The translations under genes were made by a program, and so were the position numbers. A stretch of 64,000 bases of DNA, from contig CM073200.1 of the NCBI GenBank assembly GCA_037042915.1, forward strand, positions 1,240,001-1,304,000, read 5' to 3'. Positions within the stretch are counted from its first letter, which is position 1, and each line of letters starts with the position of its first letter. Below are positions 9,977 through 21,409 of this stretch, in pieces. This DNA is from Auricularia sp. M13 (taxonomy: Eukaryota > Basidiomycota > Agaricomycetes > Auriculariales > Auriculariaceae). Below the pieces are notes generated by a model that was not told the DNA's origin, searched no databases, and saw only the letters and a program-made list of their open reading frames with translations.

Positions 9977-12221
9977 GACTTGGACGTACACGCATGACGT
10001 TGGTACGCGCATCTGCAAGTGGACCCCTCACTACAGATATTCGATGAAATCAAAGCAAAATCTGACCTTCGATGCCCACTCCGAGATTCCAACGTGAGGT
10101 TTCCCGGTCGGGTCGGGCGTTAAGATTGCTGACACCATAATTACTGCGATGAAAAAGGGGTTGGCCTTTCGACGACTCATTTCCTACTGGAGGTGAGCAA
10201 ATGGCGAGCGTGAACAGGACAAATTCACGCACACCGATGAGATAATCCACCAAAGGACGAGGGTCCCAATTCTGGCGCCGCAATACCGTGCACGGCGTGA
10301 CGCGCTATGGTGATTATGTAGCCGGTGGTACTTCTCAAATCCCTCCGCAACCCACCTTGACCAAAAGGTTCATCAACGCGAACGCGCCGGCTGTGGCGCT
10401 CTGTTCGAGAGATTGGAAGCTTGGCAATTCGGTGAACTGTTGTATGGCCGACGACTTCAGCCTTGACGCAAGCTATATGCTGAACGCTTACGGGTTCAAC
10501 TGAGTCGCCCGCGGAAGTACCGTCGTGCTGGCCATGATGTAAGTCGGGTCAGCTAAAAGAACCACAATGACGCACGTCCAAAATATTATTCTGCAGCGTG
10601 CAGATGCCCAATGAAGCCGAAGGTAATGGGTTGTGGTCATGAGCGAACTTGGGGAGCGCCGAAGGTGCCTGTGGTGCCAATAATGTAGTCGTGGGGGATT
10701 AATCGAGCACGCATACGGGTCAAGTGAGGAGACGTACAAAAGAACTACGAACAGTCGGAAAAAAGAATGCTAGATATTGGACGTGATCCGACGAGTAGCG
10801 TGGTGCATCGAGGATGGAGGCAACAGCGGCTGGGTCGAGAGGTAGCATAAGCCGTTCGTTTCGCGTGATGAAAGTCCCGCGGTTAGACGTCGCTGCAGGC
10901 GAGGACTGTAGAGTATGTGAGATCGTGCCAACGCCTGCACGAATGGGAAGAGCGAGCCTTGGGCATTTCAGATGAAGAACGGCACTGGACACGAACAGCG
11001 GCTGGGAATAGGAAGTATGCGCTCCACCGGCTCAGATGCCCGAAATATTATATACCGGGATTGAGGCAATAAGCGGTATCGCAACGCGGTGCATTGGAGG
11101 ACAATGGATATCGAGGACGTAAAGAGCAGGAGCAAGGTTCTGGCAACGTTGCCCGCGGAATGGGTTTGACGAGCACCGTCCTCATCCCTGGAGAGCTCGC
11201 GTTGTGGAATCGAGCTTGCTTGACGCTCCCAGAGGACGATGTACGCATGGGCCCGGGCAGAAGAGGCGTCGGGGAGTGGGACGGAGCGATGAAGCGGATG
11301 TGGGCGCAGCACTGCGTCGGGACCTGAAGGCGGCATTGTGCTCATGAGGGAGCACACGTGTATGGATAAAGCCAGATCTCGAGTAAATGAGCAAGAGATT
11401 AGAGTGCCGCCGTGAGATCGCCTTGGTAGGAGACGCATGGCACGAGGCCCAGAGCGCCAGTAGGTGGGATCAACAGACACACGTACGTACGGTCAGGGCA
11501 GCGACGACGCGCTCCAACAAAGCCGCAAGAAGCAGGCAGGTCATATCAAGACCAGGGCATGGAACAAAGGCAAGATTATCGGGATAAGAGCACGAACCAA
11601 GGCGCTCTGACAGACACAGTCGCCAGCGATGCAACAATTTTGCTGGGTTGTCGACAGCCCATGCTACGCAGACGGATGGACCGACGGACCAGCTGCAATC
11701 CATACCAGGATGCCCTGAGTGACCAACGGGTCGACTAAGGGCACGAATGAGCCCGTCTGCAACTCAGAAAACAGATTCGGACTGGGCTGGAATCGGAGTC
11801 CGAAACAATCTCATAACACGAGATCTGGCAGATGACGTTGAACGCGCGCTACACGTGTGGGTCGAGCGCTTGAGCCTAGTGAAAGCGAACGCCCGGTATA
11901 ATCACAATCAGCTGCACACGCGGCAGCTGCGTTCGCAGCTCAGAGTCAGGGGCCAGCAACTGGTGCCTCGCACGGTGGGCGGCGTTTTGCTCGTGTTTCC
12001 TGGTTGTCTGCTCACTGATGAGTTCAGCATTTCCTCAGAGCTCGAGGACAAGTAGCGCCGCCGGAGACTTGTGCTCAAGCGCCAACCGCCTTTGCCCTGG
12101 CAGGCACGCAAACTGCCAACATCAGGTTCGCGGCAGCTAAACGGAAGACGGGACGGATCGGCCGAATCCAGTGGACCCTTGGCGAGTAAGTACCATGCGT
12201 CGCGGCCCAGTGCGAACGATC
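9977..12221. other. Long stretch without a confident gene
   Basis: Open frames exist on both strands, for example 10968-11480 minus and 11747-12055 plus. A minus-strand piece near 10283-10150 (DPRPLVDYLIGVREF) is protein-like but isolated. None gives a domain I recognise, and splice-linked models did not hold together. It could hide a small, poorly conserved gene. Confidence 0.3.
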
Positions 12222-12313
12222 TCGCCGTCGCCGTCCCCTCGCCGTCGCCCTTCGCCGCCGCCATCCCCCCGCCGTCGCCGTTGCCGTCGCCGACGCCGTT
12301 GCCGTTGCCGTCG
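12222..12313. repeat. GCCGTC microsatellite
   Basis: An imperfect run of CGCCGTCGCCGTC-type hexamers and trimers. It resembles the motif style of the large inverted repeats but is a simple low-complexity run. Confidence 0.85.
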
Positions 12314-12492
12314 ATCTATCAGGAACGACGATGGCATAATCCAGATTTCCTTGGCGTGCATTGGTCCGGACGACGTGCATTGATCAAGACGACGTGCATT
12401 GGGCAAGGCGTGCACGCACAACCTCGCGCAACGGCAAGCATGGGTCGCGTACTTAATGGCGGGTCGGCGCGGCCATTCAGTCCACGTCCCCA

Positions 12493-15110
12493 ATGTCGCT
12501 TCAGAACAACAACGAGATCGAGTCCAACTTCGTTGCACCGGCACCTGCCCTGGCAGGTCAGTGGCAAGCACCCGCGGTGAGCGTTGTTCAGTTTCAACAT
12601 CATAGTGTTGCCAGCGCTGACACCTTTCCAGCCCGCCGCGTTCGGTCCTGGTTCGGCTATGCAGAGCCCATGGACCGTAGATGAGGTTTGTAGTCCCATA
12701 TCCGTTCTGCTGCAATCTTGATAACATTGGTCACAGCTGCTCGGTTTCTATCGCTCGTACGGCTACCTTCCCAACTTTGGATTCGTAAGTCCTCGCCCCA
12801 GCTCAAGGTCGAGAAATGCTAACTTCTTCGTAGCCAACAAATCCTGCCATGCCCGTTCAAGGTGCAAGTGTGCTCGAGTCGCAGGATGTCACAAACAACG
12901 TCGACGTCGTATGTCCTTTTCCCGTGCCGGCCGCGCTTCTGCTGACCGTGCTTGCAGCCCCGGATGACGTTCAACGGCTCGATGTCGCACCAGGACGGCG
13001 CGCTGCCGCTCAACAGCAGGTATGGCAGCGTACAATGCAGGTACCGGCCTAGTGATTTATGCTGCTCTTAGCCGCAGGCCACGACGCTTCATCACGGTGT
13101 GACCCCGCACGCGAGCGCCGATGTCGCCCCCGTGAGTCTACCGGCCGTCTCAAGCTTTCTTGTCCCTTCCTGACCGGCTTTGCAGCCCCAGATGACGTCC
13201 AACGGGCGATGTCCCGCCAGGACGGCCGCGCTGTCGCTCCATCGCAGGTATGTCAGTGTACAGTGCAGGTACCGGCCTACTCACCTATGCCGCAGACCAA
13301 GACGCTTCATCATGGCGTTCCCCCACACGCGAGCGCCGATGTCGCCCTGGTGAGGACTTCACCGCCCTCCGTCTTTCTTGTCCCTTCCTGACCGGCTTTG
13401 CAGCCCCAGATGACGTCCAACGGGGCGATGTCCCGCCAGGACGGCCGCGCTGTCGCTCCATCGCAGGTATGTCAGTGTACAGTGCAGGTACCGGCCTACT
13501 CACCTATGCCGCAGACCAAGACGCTTCATCATGGCGTTCCCCCACACGCGAGCGCCGATGTCGCCCTGGTGAGGACTTCACCGCCCTCCGTCTTTCTCGT
13601 CCCTTCCTGACCGGCTTTGCAGCCCCACATGGCGTCCAACGGGCGATGTCCCGCCAGGACGGCCGCGCTGCCGCTCAACAGCAGGTATGGCAGCGTACAA
13701 TGCAGGTACCGGCCTGCTGGCTTATGTTGCGCTCAGCCCCAGACGACGACGCTTCAGCACGGTGTGCCCGCACACGCGAGCGCCGATGTCGCTCTCGTGA
13801 GGTTTTCAGCTATATTTCTCATCTCCATCTGACCGTCTCTGCAGTCCCAGAGGTCCAACGGGGCTATGTCCAACGCGTACGGCCGCGCTCCTGCGCCCTC
13901 GCAGGTACAGTAGTTTACGATGCTGGTAGTGGTCTGCTCGCTCATGCTACTTTAAGCCCCAGACTACCATGCTTCATCACGGCGTACAGGCGCACGCCAA
14001 CACCGACGGCCGCCTCGTGAGTTTTCCGACGCTGCTCTCGCCCTCGCCTGATCCTGTTCGCAGCTCCAAACGGCAATGGACTGCTCACCGTCCTGCGCGG
14101 AAGGTCGTACCGCCACTCCCTCGAAGGTACAGTATTCTGCAGTCTGCCTATCGATCTGCTTCTCATGCTGCTATACGTCTCAGACTGCGATGTCCCAGTA
14201 TGGCCTGTCTCGTGAGCTGCACGCCAACACCGATATCGGCCTTGTGAGTTTCCACCGACTGTTTCGTCCCATACCTGATCGTCTGTGCAGTCGCACATGG
14301 CATCTAACGTCACAGTTGTTCAGCACGATAGCGATATCACTGCCCCTTCTCAGGTGCTGGAATTTACGGCACTACTGGCGATGACTAACCATCACCTTTC
14401 CGGGCCTCAGACCTCCGTCCTCCACAGCCTACCGCCGGCATCTCACGCCAGCGACAGAGTTCGTATTACAATTTGTTGCGTCTGTTTCGCTCCGTGCTGA
14501 ACGGCTGTGCAGACGTCCGGCGGCGCTCCTTCTCCGGTATATGTAAAGGCTGCGAAACCTCTGTAACGTCCTTCTCATTAATGCGCCCAGGCTCGAGCTG
14601 CCGCTACGGCCCACAGCGTTGTAGGTCCGGGGACTCATACTGGCATCAATGTCGACTTCGTGAGTTTCCCGCCTTCGTTCTTGCTCGTAGCTGAGGATCT
14701 TCGCGGCCAATTAAGGCATCCAATAACGCATTGTCGCACGCGAATCGCGACGCCGTAGATGCTTCTCAGGTACCATAGATGCATCCATTTTGCCATTGAG
14801 TCGTCCTGTCGATTGAAGCCATACGCAGACCGGAGCCAGCGGAGCGGCGTATACCGAGACCCTTCCTTTGCCCCGCGGGTCAGACAACGTTCAGACTCCT
14901 GCCTTCGACGAGAGGCAGAAGTTGATCAACTTACCTCATTCAGCTCCAGTAAGTCCTCTATGCCGGAAATACAACCCCTCTAGCACCCAACTCACTGTCG
15001 CCCCATAGTCATTCAAAGCCAACAATTATCGTTACACGCATTCCAGCCAATTCAACATAAAGCCTATATTCCGCGGCCAAGTCACCATCCGCATGCCCCC
15101 TCCACCTTAA
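12493..15110 (+). CDS. 23-exon protein built from tandem exon-intron units
   Basis: Nearly every inferred exon is a multiple of three and all introns are phase 0. The 5' exons are 12493-12576, 12632-12685, 12737-12784 and 12834-12908. They are followed by eight A-plus-B exon pairs (12958-14659), then 14716-14769, 14829-14948 and 15009-15110. The first exons encode MSLQNNNEIESNF and LLGFYRSYGYLPNFGF. The pairs encode PQMTSNGAMSRQDGRAVAPSQ-like A segments and TKTLHHGVPPHASADVAL-like B segments. The end encodes INLPHSAP and YRYTHSSQFNIKPIFRGQV. It has no membrane segment or recognised domain and is rich in Ala, Ser, Pro and His. A exons of units 1, 2 and 4 are 62 nt, one base short of a multiple of three, so either those exons are skipped, the copy is partly broken, or the sequence has errors there. 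Function unknown. Confidence 0.65.
12958..14659 (+). repeat. Tandem array of eight ~220-bp exon-intron units
   Basis: Units start at 12958, 13186, 13404, 13623, 13845, 14064, 14291 and 14513, that is every 218-228 bp. Each has exon A, a short intron (GTATG or GTACAG to CAG), exon B, and a second short intron (GTGAG to GCAG). Units 2 to 4 are almost identical, introns included, which points to recent copying or gene conversion. Units 1 and 5 to 8 are increasingly diverged but keep the unit rhythm and phase-0 splice sites. Confidence 0.85.
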
Positions 15111-15466
15111 TCTGTGTAAAATTGTCCTTCATGTTCCGATTGAAGATTATACACGATGCTCCAAATCGCCCCTTCATGCTCGCATGGCGCCGCAGCTCGC
15201 GGCGTTCAGACCTCACTCACATCGTTGCCCCAAGCACTGCGATCTTGCACGTCCTATCGTGATATCCTCAGCTTATTTTATACATGTTTGAAGTGGGAAG
15301 GAGCTTGGGATGGAGTGATTCCAGCCGTATGCAAACAATTCGGACGGATGGACTCCTTTCTCATGCCGTTTTTATCCAGCTGTATGACTGGCTTTAGTCT
15401 CCGCAGCATGAATTGTATCGAGCAGGTGAGGTACAGTAGCAGGTATTGCCTGCAACAGCCAACCTC

Positions 15467-15853
15467 ATGCAGCAGGTTGCCCAAGGGTCCCACAACATTG
15501 ATGTATTACGTCAGCATACAATATACATCCGAAGCTTCCAGGATCAGTACCCTTGTCGTCATTCAGTGGGGGGGGGGGGGGGTCACATGGTCTACAACCA
15601 CTGAATATTTCTCCTTCCAGATTATCGGTTTCCCAAGAGTGGTACTATCCGCGACTGCTGGCTGGAATGGTCGGTTGGACTCAACGGGGAAGTTGCGCTG
15701 CGTGAACTCGACGCGCACTTTAGCTCGGCATGGCGTGAGAACGACGGCAAGAAGAAGACGCCCTATGGGAAACGCAAGGTCGTCGCCCAGTTCATCGAGG
15801 CCCTAGTGAAGCAGCGCCAGAACTGGACTCCAGAACTTGCGCTTCGCTCTTAG
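15467..15853 (+). CDS. GCR1_C-type domain, C-terminal part of a gene
   Basis: The final exon, 15621-15853, follows a CTTCCAG acceptor. It encodes GTIRDCWLEWSVGLNGEVAL, then RELDAHFSSAWREN, then KRKVVAQFIEALVKQ, and stops at TAG. A W-EW--GLNG-----ELD--W---WR pattern is typical of the C-terminal domain of Gcr1/Hot1-type fungal DNA-binding proteins. The exon before (from ATG 15467) reads MQQVAQGSHNIDVLRQHT and ends at CTTCCAG. The donor is uncertain because a run of 15 G (15568-15582) lies in the intron. Upstream exons were not found. The same domain is also found in fungal Crypton elements, but I see no tyrosine recombinase here. DNA binding is inferred from the family. Confidence 0.55.
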
Positions 15854-17899
15854 AACTCGCAGTACCCGAGATACTCCACACGCACTTTCCACGATTTCAG
15901 TCCGAGGAGGGAACAGCGTGATGAAGTGCTGCGACGCGGTGCAAATTTGCAGCCCTGATTCTTTTATCCAATATGATCGATGTATTCTCCGTTCTCACCT
16001 GTATTATATCCAGCTTTACGAATATGAAAACAACTTGGTATACTTTGTGCAACATTGCACATTGCGTCGCTTCGTCAGCGCGGCATCACCGTCCATCGAG
16101 TAGAGCGATCGACCGCGACGTTCGGTGCGGTTCTTGCGATCGCGACTTTGACCTCGGCATGCCATCTAAGGTGTAACAGAACGGGTCCGCGGCTTTACTA
16201 GAACTCACTAGATTAGATTAGCGTGTTCCAATGTATTCCAGTTAGTTCAATTGACGCGTCAGCCAGTCAAGGCTGTGCGTCCTCATATGTATATAAAGAG
16301 GCCGTCTTGGGCACGAGGAAGGGGAACGGGACTCCGCCTCGACTCTCGACGCTCAACAGAGACCCGACTCAAAGACAAGAACCAGCACTCAGCGCTAGTA
16401 GTGAGAGACTCTACAGTTTTTTATTGCTCAGCTTCGATCGATTAATTAAACGACGACGCGTGCGCATCGCAGACTGCCCGACAAGTGCTCTCGGTGTGAC
16501 TCTCTGCGAACCCCAACTTATTCCTCAGCGACCGCTCGTCACATAAGGCCACCGAAGTCGAAACCCGTCTTTCACGCGCAGCTCAACGGCGCGAAAATGA
16601 TCCGGTGCATCGAATAATCGTATCGAGGCCGTTTTCAGCGGCGCATGGGCTGTTGTCGCAAGCGCGCGACACGGGGGATAACGGCCTGACCACAATAAGT
16701 CGTCAGCAAACAATCAGAGAAAATGACGCAGATTAACTCATACATATACAAACCCCTCATTGAGAGATCCCAGAGCGAATTCCCTGTGCGGATTGTATAC
16801 TATTTGCGCGCCCTACATTAGATTCGGTCAGGAACGATTTGCACAAAAAGGTTTTCAGTTTCGAGTAAAAAAAAGGTACTTATTTGGAGCGCTAACTCGC
16901 GCGCATACGCTGATATGGTTTGTGTCGCATATAGTTGAGCAGGTGGGCGGAGGGCATAGAGTCTTCACCGGCGGTCTCCGGCGAGCGCGCGAGCTTCATC
17001 ATGCCGGCGAACTTGATCCCGCCTCCTCCAAACGGTCGGAGGAGGTTGTAGGTGTGCGACTCGAGGTCCATCGCCAGACCCTGCGTCGAAAAAGGTCAGC
17101 TTCGCATTGATCGAGGGCAAGCGCTGACCAGTGACGACTTTCGTAGAACATTGCCAGCACGCAAGGCAAATGGTACGTACGCATAGCCCTGGTTTGCGCG
17201 CACACGCTCATACGGTTTCATCGCAGATAATTCAACGGTTCGATGGCGAGAGGAAGACTCGCGACCGGTCACCTCCGGCCACAGGCTAGTCGCGCGTCCG
17301 CTCACCCGAGCCTGCCGACCTCGAACGTTGTAGGTGTACGACTCGAGGATTTTCTCCAAGCAGCATATACTTCAGAATCAAGGTCAGTGATCAACCCACT
17401 GCGCGCAACTCGGCCTTTGCATGCAGATCACTCAGACGAGCACTTTGTGCGATTCGGCCTGCAACTTTCGCTGGTGTCTGAATGAAAGACGGTCAGCTCA
17501 CGCAGATCGGGCGGAGAGCTCGAACTTGCCGAGGGTGTTGTTGTCCTGCGTATGCTGATTCATGTATAGGACGTTCTGGTGCTGAATTTGCGCGCATGCT
17601 CATCCGTTCAGCAGACACTTGTGGAAGATGGAGGGAAACGCGTTTATTGGACGTCAGCAAATACGTAAAAAAGATCTACCTACTTGTACATTCTCGAACC
17701 TGGAGTCCCGTACGAATGCCTGTATGCGCAGGACCACGCATCCCGCTGCTCGCCGTGGAGATCGCGCGCGACCGATGGCGAGCTGCTTTCGCAGCGTCCG
17801 GCGAAAGTGCCGTGCCACCGCCTGGCGTGGGCGATTTGTCGCACTCATCGGGACGAGCGACAAGGAGAGGATGTCGCGCCTCGAGTATTTTCTGTATTT
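15854..17899. other. Long stretch without a confident gene
   Basis: A TATA-like TATATAAAG lies near 16290 with no clear gene after it. Minus-strand pieces at about 17060 and 17340 share a short block (DLESHTYN and ILESYTYN). Nearby segments around 16910 and 17200 are also alike (TACGCTGATATGGTTT and CACGCTCATACGGTTT), so there is an old duplication of about 290 bp. No domain assigned. Confidence 0.35.
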
Positions 17900-18189
17900 G
17901 ACGTCCGGAGAAGTGTTCTCGCCACCTGGTGCGGAGAGCACTGGTCACCGTTTTGGCTGCGCCGCAAAACCAGCGTTCGACCGTGCCTGCAGCGCGCCAT
18001 GAATGAGTACATCACGGCGTGGGAATGCGACGACGAACCTAACGATATACTTGGGGAGTGGCAAATCGAGAAGGGAAGCGCGCTCACCGCCTCTAGCAAC
18101 GAGCACGGAGGTGTATGCGTCGAACTGGCTATCTGCAAGTTGCGAAAGTTGAGCTCGACGGTGTACTCGGACAGGGCGATGTCACGTAC

Positions 18190-18900
18190 TCACCGCGTCG
18201 GGTAACGAGAGGAGAGGCGTCCCCGACGCCGTCGATGTTACGCGTCGTGAATCGACGGGTAGTGGATGTGCTCGACATCATGCTCGCCTGGGCGCGCATG
18301 ACTACGACGGTATCGGGACCCGTCGTGCGTCAGTTGAAGAGTGCACTCGCGATCAATCAGCGCTCGGTTGCAGAGCACAGCAGGAAATTCAGGAATTCAA
18401 TGCGCCTTGTCAACTGCCAATACGAGCCATCTTATGCTGGAAAGCATCCTTGAGCACGAGCTCGCAAGTCGTGAGGAGCACGTTCAGTATTGGAGCTTTG
18501 GCTTCATGTGACCGCCCGTGTGGCTGAACTCGTAGTGGCGGATCATGCTGCGAGCACGCCCATTGCCCTGGTAGGTGATGACGTCCAGGTCGGGCGCCCA
18601 GTTCTGGAACGCCGCCTGCCAAGCCGGGACGGTCGAAAGCGGGACGATAACGACGAAGGGCGCAAGCTGGCCTATGCGGTGGAAGAGGCACGACATATAG
18701 ACGACGCTCTGCACCGTCTTGCCGAGACCCATCTCGTCGGCCAAGATGCCGTTCTCGCCGTTGTGTCAGAGATACGCGAGCCCGTTAAGGCGGGTCAGCT
18801 AGAAGTCCTGGAGCTCGTTGCCTATGACATCGACGAGCTCCGCGTCGGACGGGATCTGCGTGAACTGCGGGCGGCAGTCGGGCTGGTAATTTGCAAGCGT
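18190..18900 (-). pseudogene. Decayed CHD1-like SNF2 helicase fragment
   Basis: The minus strand carries SNF2 ATPase motifs in CHD1 order: QIPSDAELVDVIGNELQDF, then [20 protein letters not shown] (motif I), [20 protein letters not shown] (Ia region), then VLLTTCELVLKDAF, and a degenerate DEAH box read as VDKAH. There are two in-frame stops before motif I (after LQDF and after AYL). A frame change follows near KPKLQY, and a stop comes right after VDKAH. Sequence beyond about 18350 loses the pattern, with only a faint trace of the C-terminal lobe. Intact CHD1 proteins exceed 1,300 residues and include chromodomains, which I do not see here. It is best read as a relic of a duplicated chromatin-remodeller gene rather than the active copy. 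Confidence 0.7.
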
Positions 18901-19956
18901 GCGGGGAAGCCGTGCACGCAACGCTGGAGCGAACGCGAATCTTCTGCGCGCATTTATCCCGTTCTTCCTGTGCATCTCGCAAAGCGCGAGCGGCTGCGGC
19001 GAGGTTGAAAAATACCAGAAGCGTGCTAAGCGGTGCGCGTGAGGAGGAGCAGGCGCGCATCGAGCGTGTCTGGTGCGACGAGGAGAACGCGTTGAGCGTG
19101 CGCGTCACGAGGAGCAAGAGCACATCGACCATGTTGGGCGCAAGGAGCAGAAGGGCGCGATGCCGAGGTGCACGCGCAGCAGCAGGAAGACGGGCGTGCG
19201 CGGTGCAATCGCGAGGTGGTGGAGCGCGAGCGCGAGCGGCTGAAGCGTGAGGAGCAGCCACAGTGCCAGCGGGAGTTCGCGCGGCGCGAGGACGACTCGA
19301 GGATGACGATAAATTCAAGGTCGCGTCGGGCGTACGGGCGGGTGCAGCGCCTCGGTGACCATGACGCTTGGCCCGTTGACGATGGTCCTGATATGTGTAG
19401 CCCGTCCAGGCGCCCGAGAGCACCTTGTCCGTGAAGTCGGTGACCTGCGCAAGAGGAAGACGACTCTTTGCTCGAGTCATCGCGGGGCTAATTTGCGAGG
19501 GATACACGGTTTAACGGGGCGGGGGTTTCAAGTATAACAAGACGGAGGTATCGGGAGCGAATTGAAGCTCCGGTGCCGGAAGATAACTGCCGGCGTAACC
19601 GCGGTGGCCACCGCAGTCCGGGGACATGCAGATGATACATCGCGTCCCGGGCCCCTCGCAGGCGTGGACCTTTGGATGCATGGTGCGCGCCCAAACGAAC
19701 CGCCATACGTGTACCTTTGGTATAACGAGGATATCACTTTCGGCCGCCTCGCACAGAGAATGTCAGATATCTCAAAACGTTAAAAAAGCGCCCACAAGTT
19801 AAGGTATATCATTGGCGAGAAGAGCATGGATGTCACAAGATCATGGACGCTGGTGCATGATAAGGGTCCCGATAGTCACGGTACCAAACACCATGTTGAT
19901 GACTCCGTGAAGAGGCAGCGCACGCTGAAATCCATGATCAGCACATTGAAGCGGGA
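18901..19956. other. Arginine/glutamate-rich open region, no assigned gene
   Basis: The plus strand between about 19030 and 19320 encodes charged pieces such as VERERERLKREEQ in broken frames. The minus strand near 19440-19380 reads TDKVLSGAWTGYTYQ and MVTEALHPPV. Both look like decayed coding sequence next to the helicase relic, but neither gives a usable model. Confidence 0.3.
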
Positions 19957-20780
19957 TTAATTGTAAAGATTCGAAAGATCACGAACCACAAGATCTTCAG
20001 CAATAGCAGCGGGTACCATACGTTCTTCAGTGGCCTCCGCAGATTGCTTGCATTCTGTTGAGACCGTAGAAGATAAGACCGGCCGGATATTGCTTACTTC
20101 GACGAATATCCGCGCAATGTTATGTAGCGAGGGCGGTTGTTTGGGGAGAGGAGGCTCGCAAATCTGCGGCTGATGCTGGCAAACCGCCGGAGAGCGTTGG
20201 GCCTGAGTCCCAGCGATGACAACTCTGGCAGTCTGGGAGGCACGGACTTCCGAGATTTGACTCGGTCCCAGTGCAAATGACTCCGGGTGCGCAATCCGCT
20301 CCTCGTTGGTGAGAGCGAGCGCCGGAAGACCAGGGCGAACGTTCGGTGGAGAGTGAGACTGCAAACAGACGCTCAGCTCGAATGGTGAAACGTGTTAATG
20401 GAGTACTCACATTTGACAAAGGCAGCAAGCGTGTGAGCTCAGGCTGAATGGTTTAAAGGTATCAGTCGGTGTTTTGATGATCCAAAACTGAGCACACTGA
20501 CAACGAGGTTAAGGCCATCTCCGGAGCGTAGAATGGTGGCCCATGATACGAGGGGAAACGACTGCATGATGAAGGTCGAAGGTTCCACGCCCGTTGAGTG
20601 ACAATCCTCGATGTAGGCGAGCCAAAGATTGGCGTCGTCTGCGTCAACGGACGGATGGGCCTGCCTAATGGCGGAGAGTGCACGATTACGACCTTCAGTG
20701 AGGCTCAAATCGATCATGCGCCGCGCAAAAGCGCCATGAGTGCGAGAGAGACTATCACGGGTGATGCCGGACTGAGCCAT
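19957..20780 (-). CDS. Hypothetical protein
   Basis: A four-exon model runs from ATG at 20780 (MAQSGITRDSLSRTHGAF) to TAA at 19957-19959. Exon 1 contains MIDLSLTEGRNRALS and ANLWLAYIEDCHSTGVE. A short exon gives PELTRLLPLSN, then a longer exon gives SHSPPNVRPGLPALALTN and ends near HNIARIFVEV. The last exon ends DLVVRDLSNLYN. Introns are about 47-68 nt with GT..AG ends. No membrane segment, signal peptide or known domain is visible. It may be a lineage-specific protein; the gene model is moderately supported by consistent splice sites. Confidence 0.5.
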
Positions 20781-21128
20781 GATGAGTAGTTGGGTGTTCC
20801 GAAAGGTATGTGGCGAGTATGGGTTGTCGACGAGTCCACATCCACTAGCATGGGGGATTTTAAACAACTCTAGTGAGCATAATGTAGAGCACTAAATGTG
20901 GCCCAGAAGTCAGGGCATAACGGCTGGGCTCTGACGGCGCGTCGGCGGCAAGCTCAAGACTTAGACCTACGGCAGCGACGAGGACCGAATTCTAGATGGG
21001 ACCTACGACGGCTGACGTCTACGGATTGCTGAAGTCAACATAAGGGCGGCAAGGCGACCACCGTCTGTGAGCGGCGCGAAGAGACGGCACGACGGGGATG
21101 TGTACAATCGGCAGCAAGGCGGCCGTCG
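20781..21128. other. Intergenic stretch
   Basis: No gene recognised. The last part runs into GACGGC-rich DNA of the neighbouring repeat. Confidence 0.3.
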
Positions 21129-21409
21129 TCAGCAGGATTCAACGGGATGATGGCTGCATGTGACGGCACGGCTGGGCGGTGACGGGGAGCGACAGCGGCT
21201 GGCGTCGACCGCGTGGTTTTGAGGCAGTGATGCGACCGCCGTCGGCCAGATTCGACGGTCCGAGATTGACGGCGCTAAGCGCCGGCACAACAAAGACGGT
21301 GTGCAACGGCGGTTAGCGTCGACGGCGTGATTGAGAGGCAGTGAGGCGACCGCCATCGTCCATATTCGACCGTACGAGATTGACGGCGCCAAGAGGCGGC
21401 AGGATTAAG
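21129..21409 (-). repeat. Outer part of GACGGC-rich repeat, copy B side
   Basis: It contains the same CGTACGAGATTGACGGCGCC-type block as the large inverted repeat, plus GACGGC motifs, but does not align collinearly with copy A. It looks like extra or rearranged internal units of the same family. Confidence 0.65.

Noticed and set aside
12137-12727. 196-codon minus-strand ORF rich in Arg and Gln
   Set aside because: The frame is driven by the GCCGTC microsatellite and overlaps the better supported plus-strand gene.
12958-14659. Possible CRISPR-like or satellite array
   Set aside because: Spacing is regular, but each unit carries splice sites and coding-phase exons in a eukaryotic genome; there are no short identical repeats with unique spacers.
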